Positions 7,380-15,960 are shown, counted from the stretch's first letter. The stretch is 22,837 nt of DNA from an uncultured beta proteobacterium (GCA_902826155.1 CADEDU010000001.1:231170-254006); one strand, 5' to 3'. Program-made: numbers and translations. Notes: generated by a model not told the origin, from the sequence alone.

Positions 7380-8372
7380 ATGCGATTGACCAAGAGGATC
7401 CCTGCCTTCGCCATGCTTGCGGCAGCCAGTGTCGCGGCATCCACCGCGATGGCGCAGGCCGACGACTTTCCCAACCGGCCGGTGCAACTGATCGTGCCGT
7501 TTCCGCCCGGTGGGGTGGCGGAGCTGGCGTGCCGCCCGGTGTCGATCGCGCTCGGCAATCTGCTCAAGCAGCCGGTGGTCATCATCAATCGGCCCGGCGC
7601 GGGCGGTGCCACCGGCAACGCGCAGGTGGCTAACGCCAAGCCCGACGGCTACACGCTGCTTTGTGGTCTGGCGAGCATGTCGGCGATTGCCGAGGCCGAG
7701 CAGGTCGAAGGCAAGCCGCTCACGTATCGGCTCGACCAGTTCGCGCCGATCGCGCGCATCACCGCCGATCCGTTGGTGATGATCGCGCGCGCGGAGAGTC
7801 CGTGGAAATCGATCCACGACTTGATCAAGGATGCCAAGAGCCGCCCCGGCAAGATCTCGTACGCATCGTCGGGCGTCTACGGCAACATCCACGTCGCGGT
7901 CGAGATGCTGGGGCACGCCTCCGATTCGCACTACCTGCATGTGCCGTACGGCGGCGGCGGTCCGGCCAACAAGGCCGCGCTCTCGGGCGAAGTGGAGTTC
8001 ACCCTCGCCGGGATGAGTTCGGCGGGTCCGTTCATCCGCAGCGGCAAGATGCGCCCGGTCGCGGTGTGGGGCGACAAGCGCCTGGCCACCACCCCGGACA
8101 CGCCGACGCTCAAGGAGCAGGGCTTCGACGTCGAGTTCTACATCTGGACCGCGTTGTTCGCGCCGGCAGGAACCCCTGCGCCGATCATGAACAAGCTGCG
8201 CGTTGCGGTACGCCAATCGGTGCAGGAGGCGGAAGTAAAGGCGCAGTTCGAGCGGCTGCTCACGCCGATCGCGTATCTCGACGGGCCGGACTTCAAGCCG
8301 TTCTGGGATCAAGATACCGCGCGTCTGGCCGCGACGATCAAGAAGATCGGTCGGTTGGAAGAGACGAAGTAG
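7380..8372 (+). CDS. Bug/TctC-family periplasmic binding protein (first)
   Basis: A 330-residue extracytoplasmic binding protein of the Bug (TctC) family, which captures carboxylates and related compounds for tripartite tricarboxylate transporters. The signal peptide ends AMA|Q near residue 25. The family signatures are IVPFPPGG (about 37-44), NRPGAGGATGNAQVA (about 70-84), KPDGYTLL (about 87-94) and HVPYGGGGPANKAAL in the middle. The ATG at 7380 has a strong site (GAGGAGAGGAG) upstream. The usual Asp after PPGG (PPGGxxD) is Glu here (PPGGVAE), which may affect ligand choice. No TctA or TctB membrane component is in the window. Confidence 0.92.
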   Translation: MRLTKRIPAFAMLAAASVAASTAMAQADDFPNRPVQLIVPFPPGGVAELACRPVSIALGNLLKQPVVIINRPGAGGATGNAQVANAKPDGYTLLCGLASMSAIAEAEQVEGKPLTYRLDQFAPIARITADPLVMIARAESPWKSIHDLIKDAKSRPGKISYASSGVYGNIHVAVEMLGHASDSHYLHVPYGGGGPANKAALSGEVEFTLAGMSSAGPFIRSGKMRPVAVWGDKRLATTPDTPTLKEQGFDVEFYIWTALFAPAGTPAPIMNKLRVAVRQSVQEAEVKAQFERLLTPIAYLDGPDFKPFWDQDTARLAATIKKIGRLEETK

Positions 8373-8395
8373 CAGCAGGTTCCGGGCGCCAATCG

Positions 8396-9589
8396 ATGAA
8401 TCCGCCGTTGCTGTTTCAACCGATCGAATTGCGCGGCGTACGCGCGAAGAACCGCGTCGTGCTCTCGCCGATGTGCCAGTACTCGGCCAACGCCGGGCAC
8501 ACGACCGATTGGCACCTGGTGAATCTGGGCAAGTTCGCCCAGGGCGGCGCGGGCATCGTGTTCATCGAGGCGGCCGCGGTCGAGGCGCGCGGACGCATCA
8601 CGCACGGTGATGTCGGTATCTGGGACGACGCATTCATCCCGAGCCTCAAGCGCATCACCGATTTCCTGAAAACGCAGGGTGCCCTGCCGGCAATGCAATT
8701 GGCGCACGCCGGGCGCAAGGCGAGCATGGCACGGCCCTGGTACGGCAACGGGCCGCTCACGCAGGAGGATTTCGCGCGCGGCGACCACGCCTGGGGAACG
8801 GTGGCGGCGAGTGACGTGCCGATCGACAGCACGTGGCTCAAGCCCGCGCAACTCACCGCGAGCGATCTCGACCAGTTGCGCGATGCGTACCGGCAGGCCG
8901 CGCGCCGGTCGCTACTGGCCGGCTTCGAGATCGTCGAGCTGCACGGTGCGCACGGCTATCTGCTGCATTCGTTCCTGTCGCCGCTGTCCAACCATCGCAC
9001 TGACGCTTACGGCGGCAATCTCGAGAATCGCATGCGCTTTCCGCTCGAGGTGGCGAGCGTGGTGCGCGAGGTGTGGCCGCAGGACAAGCCGCTGTTCTTC
9101 CGCTGCTCGTCGGTGGATGACGCCGAAGGCGGTACGCAGATCGAAGACACGATCGCCCTGGCGCGTGAATTGAAGGCGCGCGGGGTGGACGTGATCGACT
9201 GCTCCTCGGGCGGCATTCTCGGCGCGGCCACCGCGGCGGCGCGCTCGACGCTGTCGCGCGGTCCGGGCTTTCAGATACCGTTCGCCGAGCGGCTGCGTCG
9301 CGACTCGGGGTTGAAATCGATGGCTGTGGGATTGATCCTCACCGCGCGTCAGGCCGAAGATGCGCTGCAGGCGGGGCGCGCCGATCTCATCGCCATCGGC
9401 CGCGAAGCGTTGTACAACCCCAACTGGCCGGTGCACGCCGCGATCGAGCTGGGTTGCGATCCCGACTTCGCGATGTGGCCGCATCAATACGGATGGTGGC
9501 TCACCCGACGCGAAACCGTGCTGAACAAGGCCGGCGTCGAGCGGCATGGCACGTCGTATCAGGGCGCCGAATCGCGCCAGTGGGGATGA
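8396..9589 (+). CDS. Old Yellow Enzyme-family NAD(P)H:flavin oxidoreductase
   Basis: A 397-residue FMN-dependent TIM-barrel enzyme of the OYE class that includes YqjM and XenA. Such enzymes reduce activated C=C bonds, typically alpha/beta-unsaturated carbonyls, with NAD(P)H. SPMCQYS places the redox-tuning Cys27 and active-site Tyr29 where YqjM has Cys26 and Tyr28. LHGAHGYLLHSFLSPLSNHR holds the substrate-anchoring pair His183/His186. MQLAHAGRKAS and GRADLIAIGREALYNPNWP are FMN-binding regions. The protein is longer than YqjM (338) through a longer C-terminus. I chose the ATG at 8396, 23 bp after the Bug gene; the same frame runs far upstream into that gene but without family sequence. In this operon it could reduce an unsaturated acid or CoA-ester intermediate. 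Confidence 0.9.
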   Translation: MNPPLLFQPIELRGVRAKNRVVLSPMCQYSANAGHTTDWHLVNLGKFAQGGAGIVFIEAAAVEARGRITHGDVGIWDDAFIPSLKRITDFLKTQGALPAMQLAHAGRKASMARPWYGNGPLTQEDFARGDHAWGTVAASDVPIDSTWLKPAQLTASDLDQLRDAYRQAARRSLLAGFEIVELHGAHGYLLHSFLSPLSNHRTDAYGGNLENRMRFPLEVASVVREVWPQDKPLFFRCSSVDDAEGGTQIEDTIALARELKARGVDVIDCSSGGILGAATAAARSTLSRGPGFQIPFAERLRRDSGLKSMAVGLILTARQAEDALQAGRADLIAIGREALYNPNWPVHAAIELGCDPDFAMWPHQYGWWLTRRETVLNKAGVERHGTSYQGAESRQWG

Positions 9590-9675
9590 GTTGAGGCGCA
9601 CGCGACGCATGCGGCAAGGACCGCGTTCGTGGCGTTCCTGCGCCGTGTTCGGATGATCAAAGGAAGGAGTCCGTT

Positions 9676-11991
9676 TTGAGCGAGCACCACGCGTTTCATG
9701 GGCGGGTCGAAGATCGACGCCTCATCACCGGCAATGGCCGTTACACCGCCGATTTCAACCTGCCGGGTCAGCTGCATGCGGCATTCCTGCGCGCCGACCG
9801 GGCGCACGCCGAGATTCGCGGCATCGATACGGCGGCGGCGCGCAAGCACCCGGGGGTCGTGGCGGTATGGACCGCCGCGGATCTGACTGAGGCCAAGCTC
9901 GGCCCGTATCCGATCCTGGGCAAGTTCGAAGGTCGCGACGGCTCCACGATCCTGCGTACGCAGCGCCCGACGCTCGCGCTCGACCGCGTCCGGTACGTCG
10001 GTGAGCAGGTGGCGATGGTGATCGCCAGCTCGCCGGACATCGCGCAGGACGCCGCGGAGCTGATCCGCGTCGACTATCGCGACCTGCCGGTGGTGGTGAC
10101 GGCACAGGATGCAATCGCCGCCGGCGCGCCGCAGTTGCATCCGGATATTCCCGGCAACGTGTGCTTCCTCGCGGAAACCGGCAACAAAGATGCTGCCGAT
10201 GCGGCCTTCGCCAAGGCGCATCACGTCACGCGCATGACGCTCGAAAGCAACCGGGTAGTCGGCAATCCGATGGAACTGCGCGCCTGCCTGATCGACTTCA
10301 ACGCCGCGACCGACACCTGGTGGCTGCGTCTGCCCAAGCAGGGCATGATCAACATGCGCCAGCAGCTGTGCGGAATCTTCAACGTGCCGCCCGAGAAGAT
10401 CATGATCGAGGCGCACGACGTCGGCGGCAGCTTCGGCGTGCGCAGCCCGGCGTATCCCGAGTACATCGCGATCATGGTCGCGGCCAAGCGCCTGGGCAAA
10501 CCGATCAAGTGGGTGGCCTCGCGCGCGGAGTGCTTCGTGACCGACCATCACGGCCGCGGCATGACCGCGCACGCCGAGCTCGCGCTCGATCGCGACGGCA
10601 ACTTCCTCGGTACGCGCATGGAGTTCTTTGCCAACCTGGGCGCGTACCAATCCCTCACCGGTGGCTTCCATGTGATCAACAACACCGCGCACTGTGCGGT
10701 GGGGGTCTACCGAACGCCGGTGCACTATGGCCGTGCGAACCTGGTGCTCACCAACGTGACGCCGCTGGCGGCTTATCGCGGCGCGGGCCGGCCCGACATC
10801 GCGTACGTCATCGAGCGGCTGGTCGATCAGGCCGCATTCGAGCTGAAGATCGATCAGGCGGAACTGCGTCGGCGCAACTACATTCCGAAAGACAAGTTCC
10901 CGTACAAGACGCCGAACGCCGCAACCTACGACAGCGGCGACTACGCGCGCGGCCTCGACATGGCGTTGCAGTCGTCGCAGTACGCAGGATTCGAATCGCG
11001 GCGCGATGAAGCGCGCCGTCGCGGCAAGCTGCGCGGCATCGGTGTGTCCTCGTTCATCGAGGGCACCGGCGGCGGCAACATGCCCAAGGATCAGGCCGGC
11101 CTCACGTTCGACGCCGAGGGTAACGTCACCTTGCATTGCACCTCGCAGACGCAAGGGCAGGGGCACGAGACCACCTTCCCGATGATCGCCGCGCAGGTGC
11201 TGGGCATTCCGGTCGAGCGCATCACGTTGAAGGCGAGCGAACCCGACTCGAAGCTGATCGGCAATCACACCGGCGGATCGCGCTCGACCGCGGGGCAGGG
11301 CAGCGCCTGCTTCAGTGCGGCCACGCGCGCAGTCGACATGGCCAAGCGCTTCGCCGCCGAGGAGATGCGGGTCGAGACCAACCAGATCAACTTCGATCAC
11401 GGCGTGTTCAAGGCCGGTGGTCACTCGGTTGCGCTGCTCGATCTGGCCAAGCGGCTCGCGGCCGGACTGCCCAAGAGCGAACCGCACCCGCTCGACGTGA
11501 TGGGCGAGGTCACGGTCGCCAACACCTATCCGAACGGCACGCATATCGCCGAGGTGGAAGTCGATGCGGACACCGGCGTCATCGAAGTCGTCGCCTATAC
11601 CGCGATGGACGACTGCGGCAACGTCATCGATCACACCATCGTCGAAGGCCAGCTCATGGGCGGCATCGCGCAAGGCGCCGGTCAGGTGCTCGGCGAGCAT
11701 GGCATCTACGATCGCGAAACCGGTCAGCTGCTCACCGGAAGCTTCATGGACTACTTCATGCTGCGCGCCGGCTGGCTGAAGGACTTGCGCATCGGCGACA
11801 ACGGTGTGCCCAGCCCCACCAATCCGATCGGCGTGAAAGGCGTGGGCGAATCGGGCACCACCGGTTCGATCCCGGCGGTCGCGAACGCGACGATGAACGC
11901 GCTGCGTCAGGTCGGCGTGCGAGCGCTGGACATGCCGTTCACCCCGGCACGGGTGTGGCAGGCGATTCAGGGTGCGAAGCAGGCAGCGTAA
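9676..11991 (+). CDS. Xanthine dehydrogenase-family molybdopterin-binding large subunit
   Basis: A 771-residue large subunit of the molybdenum hydroxylase family (xanthine oxidase/CO dehydrogenase/aldehyde oxidoreductase), which hydroxylates N-heterocycles, aldehydes or activated C-H positions with water. The a/b hammerhead domain fills about residues 14-125 (LITGNGRYTADF, RYVGEQVAMVIA). The molybdopterin domain follows, with HDVGGSFGVRSPAYPEY from about 248, YRGAGRP at about 367-373, QTQGQGHET at about 491-499 and GVKGVGESGTTGS with the catalytic Glu725. The CoxL form I loop (AYxCSFR) is absent, so this is not a CO dehydrogenase. The start is TTG at 9676 behind a strong AAGGAAGGAG site. The [2Fe-2S] and FAD subunits normally encoded beside it are missing from this window. 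Confidence 0.9.
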   Translation: MSEHHAFHGRVEDRRLITGNGRYTADFNLPGQLHAAFLRADRAHAEIRGIDTAAARKHPGVVAVWTAADLTEAKLGPYPILGKFEGRDGSTILRTQRPTLALDRVRYVGEQVAMVIASSPDIAQDAAELIRVDYRDLPVVVTAQDAIAAGAPQLHPDIPGNVCFLAETGNKDAADAAFAKAHHVTRMTLESNRVVGNPMELRACLIDFNAATDTWWLRLPKQGMINMRQQLCGIFNVPPEKIMIEAHDVGGSFGVRSPAYPEYIAIMVAAKRLGKPIKWVASRAECFVTDHHGRGMTAHAELALDRDGNFLGTRMEFFANLGAYQSLTGGFHVINNTAHCAVGVYRTPVHYGRANLVLTNVTPLAAYRGAGRPDIAYVIERLVDQAAFELKIDQAELRRRNYIPKDKFPYKTPNAATYDSGDYARGLDMALQSSQYAGFESRRDEARRRGKLRGIGVSSFIEGTGGGNMPKDQAGLTFDAEGNVTLHCTSQTQGQGHETTFPMIAAQVLGIPVERITLKASEPDSKLIGNHTGGSRSTAGQGSACFSAATRAVDMAKRFAAEEMRVETNQINFDHGVFKAGGHSVALLDLAKRLAAGLPKSEPHPLDVMGEVTVANTYPNGTHIAEVEVDADTGVIEVVAYTAMDDCGNVIDHTIVEGQLMGGIAQGAGQVLGEHGIYDRETGQLLTGSFMDYFMLRAGWLKDLRIGDNGVPSPTNPIGVKGVGESGTTGSIPAVANATMNALRQVGVRALDMPFTPARVWQAIQGAKQAA

Positions 11992-11996
11992 AGTCG

Positions 11997-12052
11997 TAGC
12001 GTCCATCGAAGCGTCGCAACGCCGTAGCGTCCGTCGTAGCGTCGCAACGTCG
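11997..12052 (+). repeat. Two tandem 28-bp direct repeats
   Basis: Two adjacent 28-bp units (11997-12024 and 12025-12052) differ at three positions. Each unit is itself two related 14-bp halves built on AGCGTC. They fill most of the 83-bp gap between the molybdenum hydroxylase and crotonase genes and begin 6 bp after the stop codon. The function is unknown; they may simply come from replication slippage. Confidence 0.75.
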
Positions 12053-12074
12053 ACTCCCTCCTACCGAGATTCCC

Positions 12075-12860
12075 ATGGCTGATTTCCTCATCTACGAACA
12101 GACCGGCGCCGTCGTCACGCTCACCATGAACCGGCCCGACGAGCGCAACCCGCTCTCGGAGCAGAGTCAGTACGACGAGTTCGTCGCGGTGTGCCAGCGC
12201 GTCAACCGCGACCAGAGCGTGAAGTGCGTGATCCTCACCGGCGCGGGTCCGGCGTTCTGCGCCGGCGGCAACGTCAAGGACATGCGCGACAAGAAGGGCA
12301 TTGCCGGCGGCAATCCGCGCGAGATCATGGATGGGTACCGGCACGGGATCCAGAAGATCCCGCTCGCGCTCTATCACTGCGAGGTGCCCACCATCGCGGC
12401 CATCAACGGCCCGGCGATCGGCGCGGGCAACGATCTGGCCTGCATGTGCGACATGCGAATCGCCGCTGACAACGCGATCTTTGCCGAGAGTTTCGTGCAG
12501 ATCGGCATCATCCCCGGCGATGGCGGTGCGTGGCTGCTGCCGCGCGTGGTCGGTATGTCGAAGGCGCTGGAGATGACGTTCACCGGCGACCGGATCAATG
12601 CCCAGGAGGCGCTCGCGTGCGGACTGGTGTCGAAGGTGGTGCCGGCGGCTGATCTCATGAAAGAGGCGCGCGCGCTCGCCGATCGCATCGTCAAGAATCC
12701 CGGCCCGACCTTGCGCATGGCCAAGCGCCTGATGCGCGAAGGTCAGCACACCCGGATCGATACGCTGCTCGAGATGTCGGCGGCGTTCCAGGCGATCGCG
12801 CACTTCACCCCGGAGCACGATGCGGCGATCCGGGCGTTCTTCGAGAAGCGCAAGGCTTAG
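12075..12860 (+). CDS. Crotonase (enoyl-CoA hydratase/isomerase) family protein
   Basis: A 261-residue cytoplasmic enzyme of the crotonase fold, which acts on acyl-CoA thioesters. The two oxyanion-hole segments are clear: FCAGGNVKDM at residues 61-70 and GPAIGAGNDLACMCDMRIA at 112-130. The typical helix AESFVQIGIIPGDGGAWLLP follows at about 137-156. Aligned by eye with rat enoyl-CoA hydratase, the two catalytic glutamates are not kept: Glu144 aligns with Asp120 and Glu164 with Phe140. Standard hydration is therefore doubtful; isomerase, hydrolase or another crotonase chemistry is possible. The gene lies between the molybdenum hydroxylase and the CoA-ligase pair, which suggests it acts on a thioester made by that ligase. 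Confidence 0.9.
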   Translation: MADFLIYEQTGAVVTLTMNRPDERNPLSEQSQYDEFVAVCQRVNRDQSVKCVILTGAGPAFCAGGNVKDMRDKKGIAGGNPREIMDGYRHGIQKIPLALYHCEVPTIAAINGPAIGAGNDLACMCDMRIAADNAIFAESFVQIGIIPGDGGAWLLPRVVGMSKALEMTFTGDRINAQEALACGLVSKVVPAADLMKEARALADRIVKNPGPTLRMAKRLMREGQHTRIDTLLEMSAAFQAIAHFTPEHDAAIRAFFEKRKA

Positions 12861-12917
12861 AACGAGCAGCCAGGAAACAAGAATCGGCGGCAGATTCACG
12901 CAGATCGAATTCGCATC

Positions 12918-14060
12918 GTGAACCTGCTCGAGCATGACGCGAAGGTGCTGGCCGCGGCCTACGGATTGCGCGTGCCGGCCGGCGTGCTGGCCGAAACGAT
13001 CGATCGCGTCTCCGAGGCTGCACTGCCGCCAGGCCCATGGATCGTCAAGGCGCAGGTGCCGCTTGGTGGGCGGGGCAAAGCAGGCTTGATTCAACCCGCT
13101 GCCACGATCGACGAAGTGAAGACGCATCTGCGCGCAATGTCGGGGGTCTCGCTGCGCGGCCATCCGGTGCGCGGCTGCCGGATCGAGACCCGGGTGTCTG
13201 CGGTGGCCGAGGCATACGTCGGGATGCTTATCGATCCGGCGCAGGCCGCGGTGCGTGTGCTGGCTTCCGAGCGCGGTGGCGTGGATATCGAGGCGATCAA
13301 TACGAACAAGGCCTCGGTTCGATCGACGCTGTGCGCGCCGACTCGCGCCGCAATCGAATCGGCGGGACATGAACTGGCTGCCACGATGCGCACGCCGTTC
13401 CGCGAAGCGATCCGGTCGGCGACGGCGCAACTCGCGCGGCTGTTCATCGAATGCGAGGCGACGCTCGCCGAGATCAATCCGCTGTTCGTGCAGGCCGACG
13501 GCACATGGCTCGCGGGCGACTTCAAACTCGCCCTCGACGAGAGCGCGTTCGAGCGGCTCGACGCGATTCGACCGCTCATCGAGGGGCGCAAGGCAGCGTA
13601 TCCGGACGTCGCGCTCAAGCTCGCGACCGGTTTCGACTACGTGGAAGTCGATTCGATGGGCACGATCGGCCTGCTCACCACCGGCGCCGGCCTGTCGATG
13701 AAGCTGATCGACGAGTTGCGTGCCAAAGGCAAGCGGCCGTTCAATTTCGTCGATGTGCGCAGCGGCCAGTTGCGCGGCAATCCGACGCGGTTGATCCAGG
13801 TGCTGTCGTGGATCAGCCGCGGCCCGCAGGTGAAGGTGGTGCTCGTCAACATCTTCGCCGGCATCACCCATCTGGGCGAGTTCGCGCGGTTGCTCGTCGA
13901 CGCGCTCGAAGCGGTGCCGGCGCTCAAGGTGCCAGTGGTGGCGCGGCTCATCGGCAACGGTTTCGAGGAGGCGCGCTCGATCCTGGCGCGCGAAGCCGAG
14001 CAGGTCATGGTGGAACAGGATCTGGCCAAAGCGATCGAGATCGCGGCGAGCTATGGCTGA
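12918..14060 (+). CDS. SucC-like acid-CoA ligase, beta (ATP-grasp) subunit
   Basis: A 380-residue beta subunit of an ADP-forming acid-CoA ligase of the succinyl-CoA synthetase/malate-CoA ligase type. The ATP-grasp domain (about 1-200) has Lys44 and GGRGKAG at 50-56. Mg contacts EINPL (Asn187) and GDFKL (Asp201) match E. coli Asn199 and Asp213. The C-terminal domain keeps VNIFAGI at 310-316. Two positions differ: E. coli Asn264, a substrate contact in VNGAGL, is Thr255 (TTGAGL), and the usual DVGGGA loop is DVRSGQ at 279-284. The substrate is therefore probably not succinate. The start is GTG at 12918, giving the family N-terminus MNLLEHDAK, with a weak ribosome binding site. It overlaps the alpha-subunit gene by 8 bp. 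Confidence 0.9.
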   Translation: MNLLEHDAKVLAAAYGLRVPAGVLAETIDRVSEAALPPGPWIVKAQVPLGGRGKAGLIQPAATIDEVKTHLRAMSGVSLRGHPVRGCRIETRVSAVAEAYVGMLIDPAQAAVRVLASERGGVDIEAINTNKASVRSTLCAPTRAAIESAGHELAATMRTPFREAIRSATAQLARLFIECEATLAEINPLFVQADGTWLAGDFKLALDESAFERLDAIRPLIEGRKAAYPDVALKLATGFDYVEVDSMGTIGLLTTGAGLSMKLIDELRAKGKRPFNFVDVRSGQLRGNPTRLIQVLSWISRGPQVKVVLVNIFAGITHLGEFARLLVDALEAVPALKVPVVARLIGNGFEEARSILAREAEQVMVEQDLAKAIEIAASYG

Positions 14061-14931
14061 AGTGCTGGAGCGGCTGTTCAGCGAACGCGTGCCGGTGCTG
14101 GTGCAGGGCATCACCGGTCGCGCCGGCAGCCAGCACGCGCTGTCGATGCGCGCCTATGGCACCAACGTTGTTGCGGGTGTCGGCAGCAAGGCCGGCGATC
14201 TGCAGGGGATCCCGGTGTTTACCGACTGCAGGCGTGCGGTGGCCGCGAGCGGCGCGCAGGCGAGCGTGATCATGGTCCCGCCGCTCGCGGTGAAGCAGGC
14301 GGTGATCGATGCGATCGACGCGGGCGTCAAACTGATGGTTGCGGTGACCGAAGGCGTGCCGATCCACGACACGCTCGCTGCCGTGCGGCATGCGCGCGAG
14401 CACGGTGCCACGCTGGTGGGTCCTTCGACCGCGGGGCTGGCCGTGCCGGGCAAGGCGAAGCTCGGATTCCTGCCTGAAGTGGCGCTGCGCCCGGGCCCGC
14501 TCGGCGTGATGTCGAAAAGCGGCACGTTGGCGTACGAGTTGTGCTGGCGATTGACGACGCGCGGCGTCGGCCAGTCGTTGTGGGTGGGCGTGGGTGGGGA
14601 TCCGGTCAAAGGGACGCGCTTCGCCGAGCTGGTGCCGCTGTTCGCGCGCCACGACGATACCCGCGCGCTGCTCGTCATCGGTGAGATCGGCGGAACCGAA
14701 GAGGAGGATCTCGCGCACGCGCTGACGGCCGCGCAATTCGGCAAGCCGGTGTTCGCGGTGCTGGCCGGAACTTCTGCGCCCGAGGGCGTTACCATGGGCC
14801 ACGCGGGCGCGATGGTGTCTGGCGACCGCGGCACGATTGCGAGCAAGACCGCAGCGCTGCGCGATGCCGGGGTGGAAGTTTTCGACACGATGGAGGCGCT
14901 GGTTGCCACGGCCGCCGAGCGCTTGCGCTGA
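14053..14931 (+). CDS. SucD-like acid-CoA ligase, alpha (CoA-binding) subunit
   Basis: A 292-residue alpha subunit that binds CoA and carries the phosphohistidine. The Rossmann CoA-binding domain has GITGRAGSQHA at about 19-29, Lys46 and VTE at 98-100, matching E. coli contacts. MSKSGTLAYE (153-162) holds Tyr161, equivalent to Tyr159. GEIGGTEEEDLA places Glu211 at the E. coli Glu208 position, and GHAGAMVSG holds the phosphorylated His250 (E. coli His246). The catalytic chain is intact, so the pair should be active, ATP (or GTP) + acid + CoA giving acyl-CoA. It overlaps the beta gene by 8 bp, so the two are translated together. Malate-CoA ligase is one alternative identity; I cannot name the acid. 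Confidence 0.92.
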   Translation: MAEVLERLFSERVPVLVQGITGRAGSQHALSMRAYGTNVVAGVGSKAGDLQGIPVFTDCRRAVAASGAQASVIMVPPLAVKQAVIDAIDAGVKLMVAVTEGVPIHDTLAAVRHAREHGATLVGPSTAGLAVPGKAKLGFLPEVALRPGPLGVMSKSGTLAYELCWRLTTRGVGQSLWVGVGGDPVKGTRFAELVPLFARHDDTRALLVIGEIGGTEEEDLAHALTAAQFGKPVFAVLAGTSAPEGVTMGHAGAMVSGDRGTIASKTAALRDAGVEVFDTMEALVATAAERLR

Positions 14932-14970
14932 GGCGGGTGCGCGCAGCCGGCAGCCGGGGAGAGCTGGGCG

Positions 14971-15960
14971 ATGAAACGACACGAACGTGCGGTCGCAAGT
15001 GCTGTGCTCGGATGCGCGTTCGCTGCGGCGCTCGCGCTGCCGGCGAGCGCGCAGCAGAGCTATCCGAACAAGCCGATTCGCCTGGTCGTGGGGTTTCCAC
15101 CGGGTGGGCCGAACGATCTGATTGCGCGGGTCATCGCGCCAAAGCTGGGCGAGCTTCTGAAGCAGCCGATCGTGGTCGAGAACCGCGCCGGCGCCAACGG
15201 CGCGATCGCCTCCGAAGCCGTTGTGAAGGCTCCGGCCGACGGCTACACGCTCAATTTCGGGTCCGCCGGGACGGTGGTGTTGGGCACGGCGTTCGGCCAG
15301 AAGCTTTCCTACGACCCGCGCAAGGACTTCGCGCCGGTCACGCTGCTGGCGAGCAATCCGATGCTCCTGGTGACGCGGCCGAATCTGCCCGCCAACAACC
15401 TCGCCGAACTGATCGCGCTGGCGAAGGCCAACCCCGGCAAACTCAATTACGCCTCGGCGGGCGCAGGCGGCATCACCCATCTCGCGCCGGAGTTGATGCG
15501 CGCGATGGCGAGGATCGAAGTCGTGCACGTGCCGTACAAGGGCGGTGGGCCGGCGATGACCGACCTGATGGCCGGCCAGGTGGATTTCTACTTCGGTGGG
15601 CTGTCGACAGCGTTGCCGCACGCCAAGGCCGGCAAATTGAAGGCGTTCGCCGTGACCTCGGCAACGCGATCGGCCGCTGCGCCCGACATCCCCACCGTAG
15701 CAGAGGCCGGTGGGTTGAGCGGCTATGACACCGGTATCTGGTACGGCGTTCTCGCTCCGGCCGGCACGTCGCGCGAGGTCGTGGAGACGCTGCACAATGC
15801 AATCGTCGCGACAGTGCGTGCGCCCGACATTCGCTCGAAACTCATCGAGCAGGGCGCCGATCCGCTGGAGCTCGGGCCGGAAGGCTTCGCCAAATTCATC
15901 CGCGACGAGATCGACAAGTGGTCGCGCGTGATCAAAGAGCAGAACATCAAAGTCGACTGA
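14971..15960 (+). CDS. Bug/TctC-family periplasmic binding protein (second)
   Basis: A 329-residue Bug-family solute receptor. The signal peptide ends ASA|Q near residue 27. The mature protein carries VVGFPPGGPNDLIAR (about 38-52), NRAGANGAIASEAV (about 71-84), PADGYTLNF (about 89-97) and VHVPYKGGGPAMTDLMAGQV in the middle, with a normal Asp after PPGG. The start at ATG 14971 follows GGGGAGAG. It lies 39 bp after the alpha ligase gene and before the MFS gene, so it is probably part of the same operon. It differs in sequence from the first Bug protein, so it may bind a different ligand. Confidence 0.92.
   Translation: MKRHERAVASAVLGCAFAAALALPASAQQSYPNKPIRLVVGFPPGGPNDLIARVIAPKLGELLKQPIVVENRAGANGAIASEAVVKAPADGYTLNFGSAGTVVLGTAFGQKLSYDPRKDFAPVTLLASNPMLLVTRPNLPANNLAELIALAKANPGKLNYASAGAGGITHLAPELMRAMARIEVVHVPYKGGGPAMTDLMAGQVDFYFGGLSTALPHAKAGKLKAFAVTSATRSAAAPDIPTVAEAGGLSGYDTGIWYGVLAPAGTSREVVETLHNAIVATVRAPDIRSKLIEQGADPLELGPEGFAKFIRDEIDKWSRVIKEQNIKVD

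Noticed and set aside
7661..8395. A long in-frame upstream extension of the OYE-type gene that would make a 642-residue protein.
   Set aside because: The extension lies inside the Bug gene in another frame and has no family sequence; the OYE homology starts exactly at the ATG at 8396.
9676..11991. Annotation as carbon monoxide dehydrogenase CoxL.
   Set aside because: The AYxCSFR active-site loop of true CO dehydrogenase is absent and there are no coxM or coxS genes.
9559..12006. An 815-codon open frame on the minus strand opposite the molybdenum hydroxylase gene.
   Set aside because: It is rich in His, Arg, Asp and Ala and resembles no family, which is the usual mirror of a high-GC gene in the opposite frame. 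The plus-strand protein has full family motifs.
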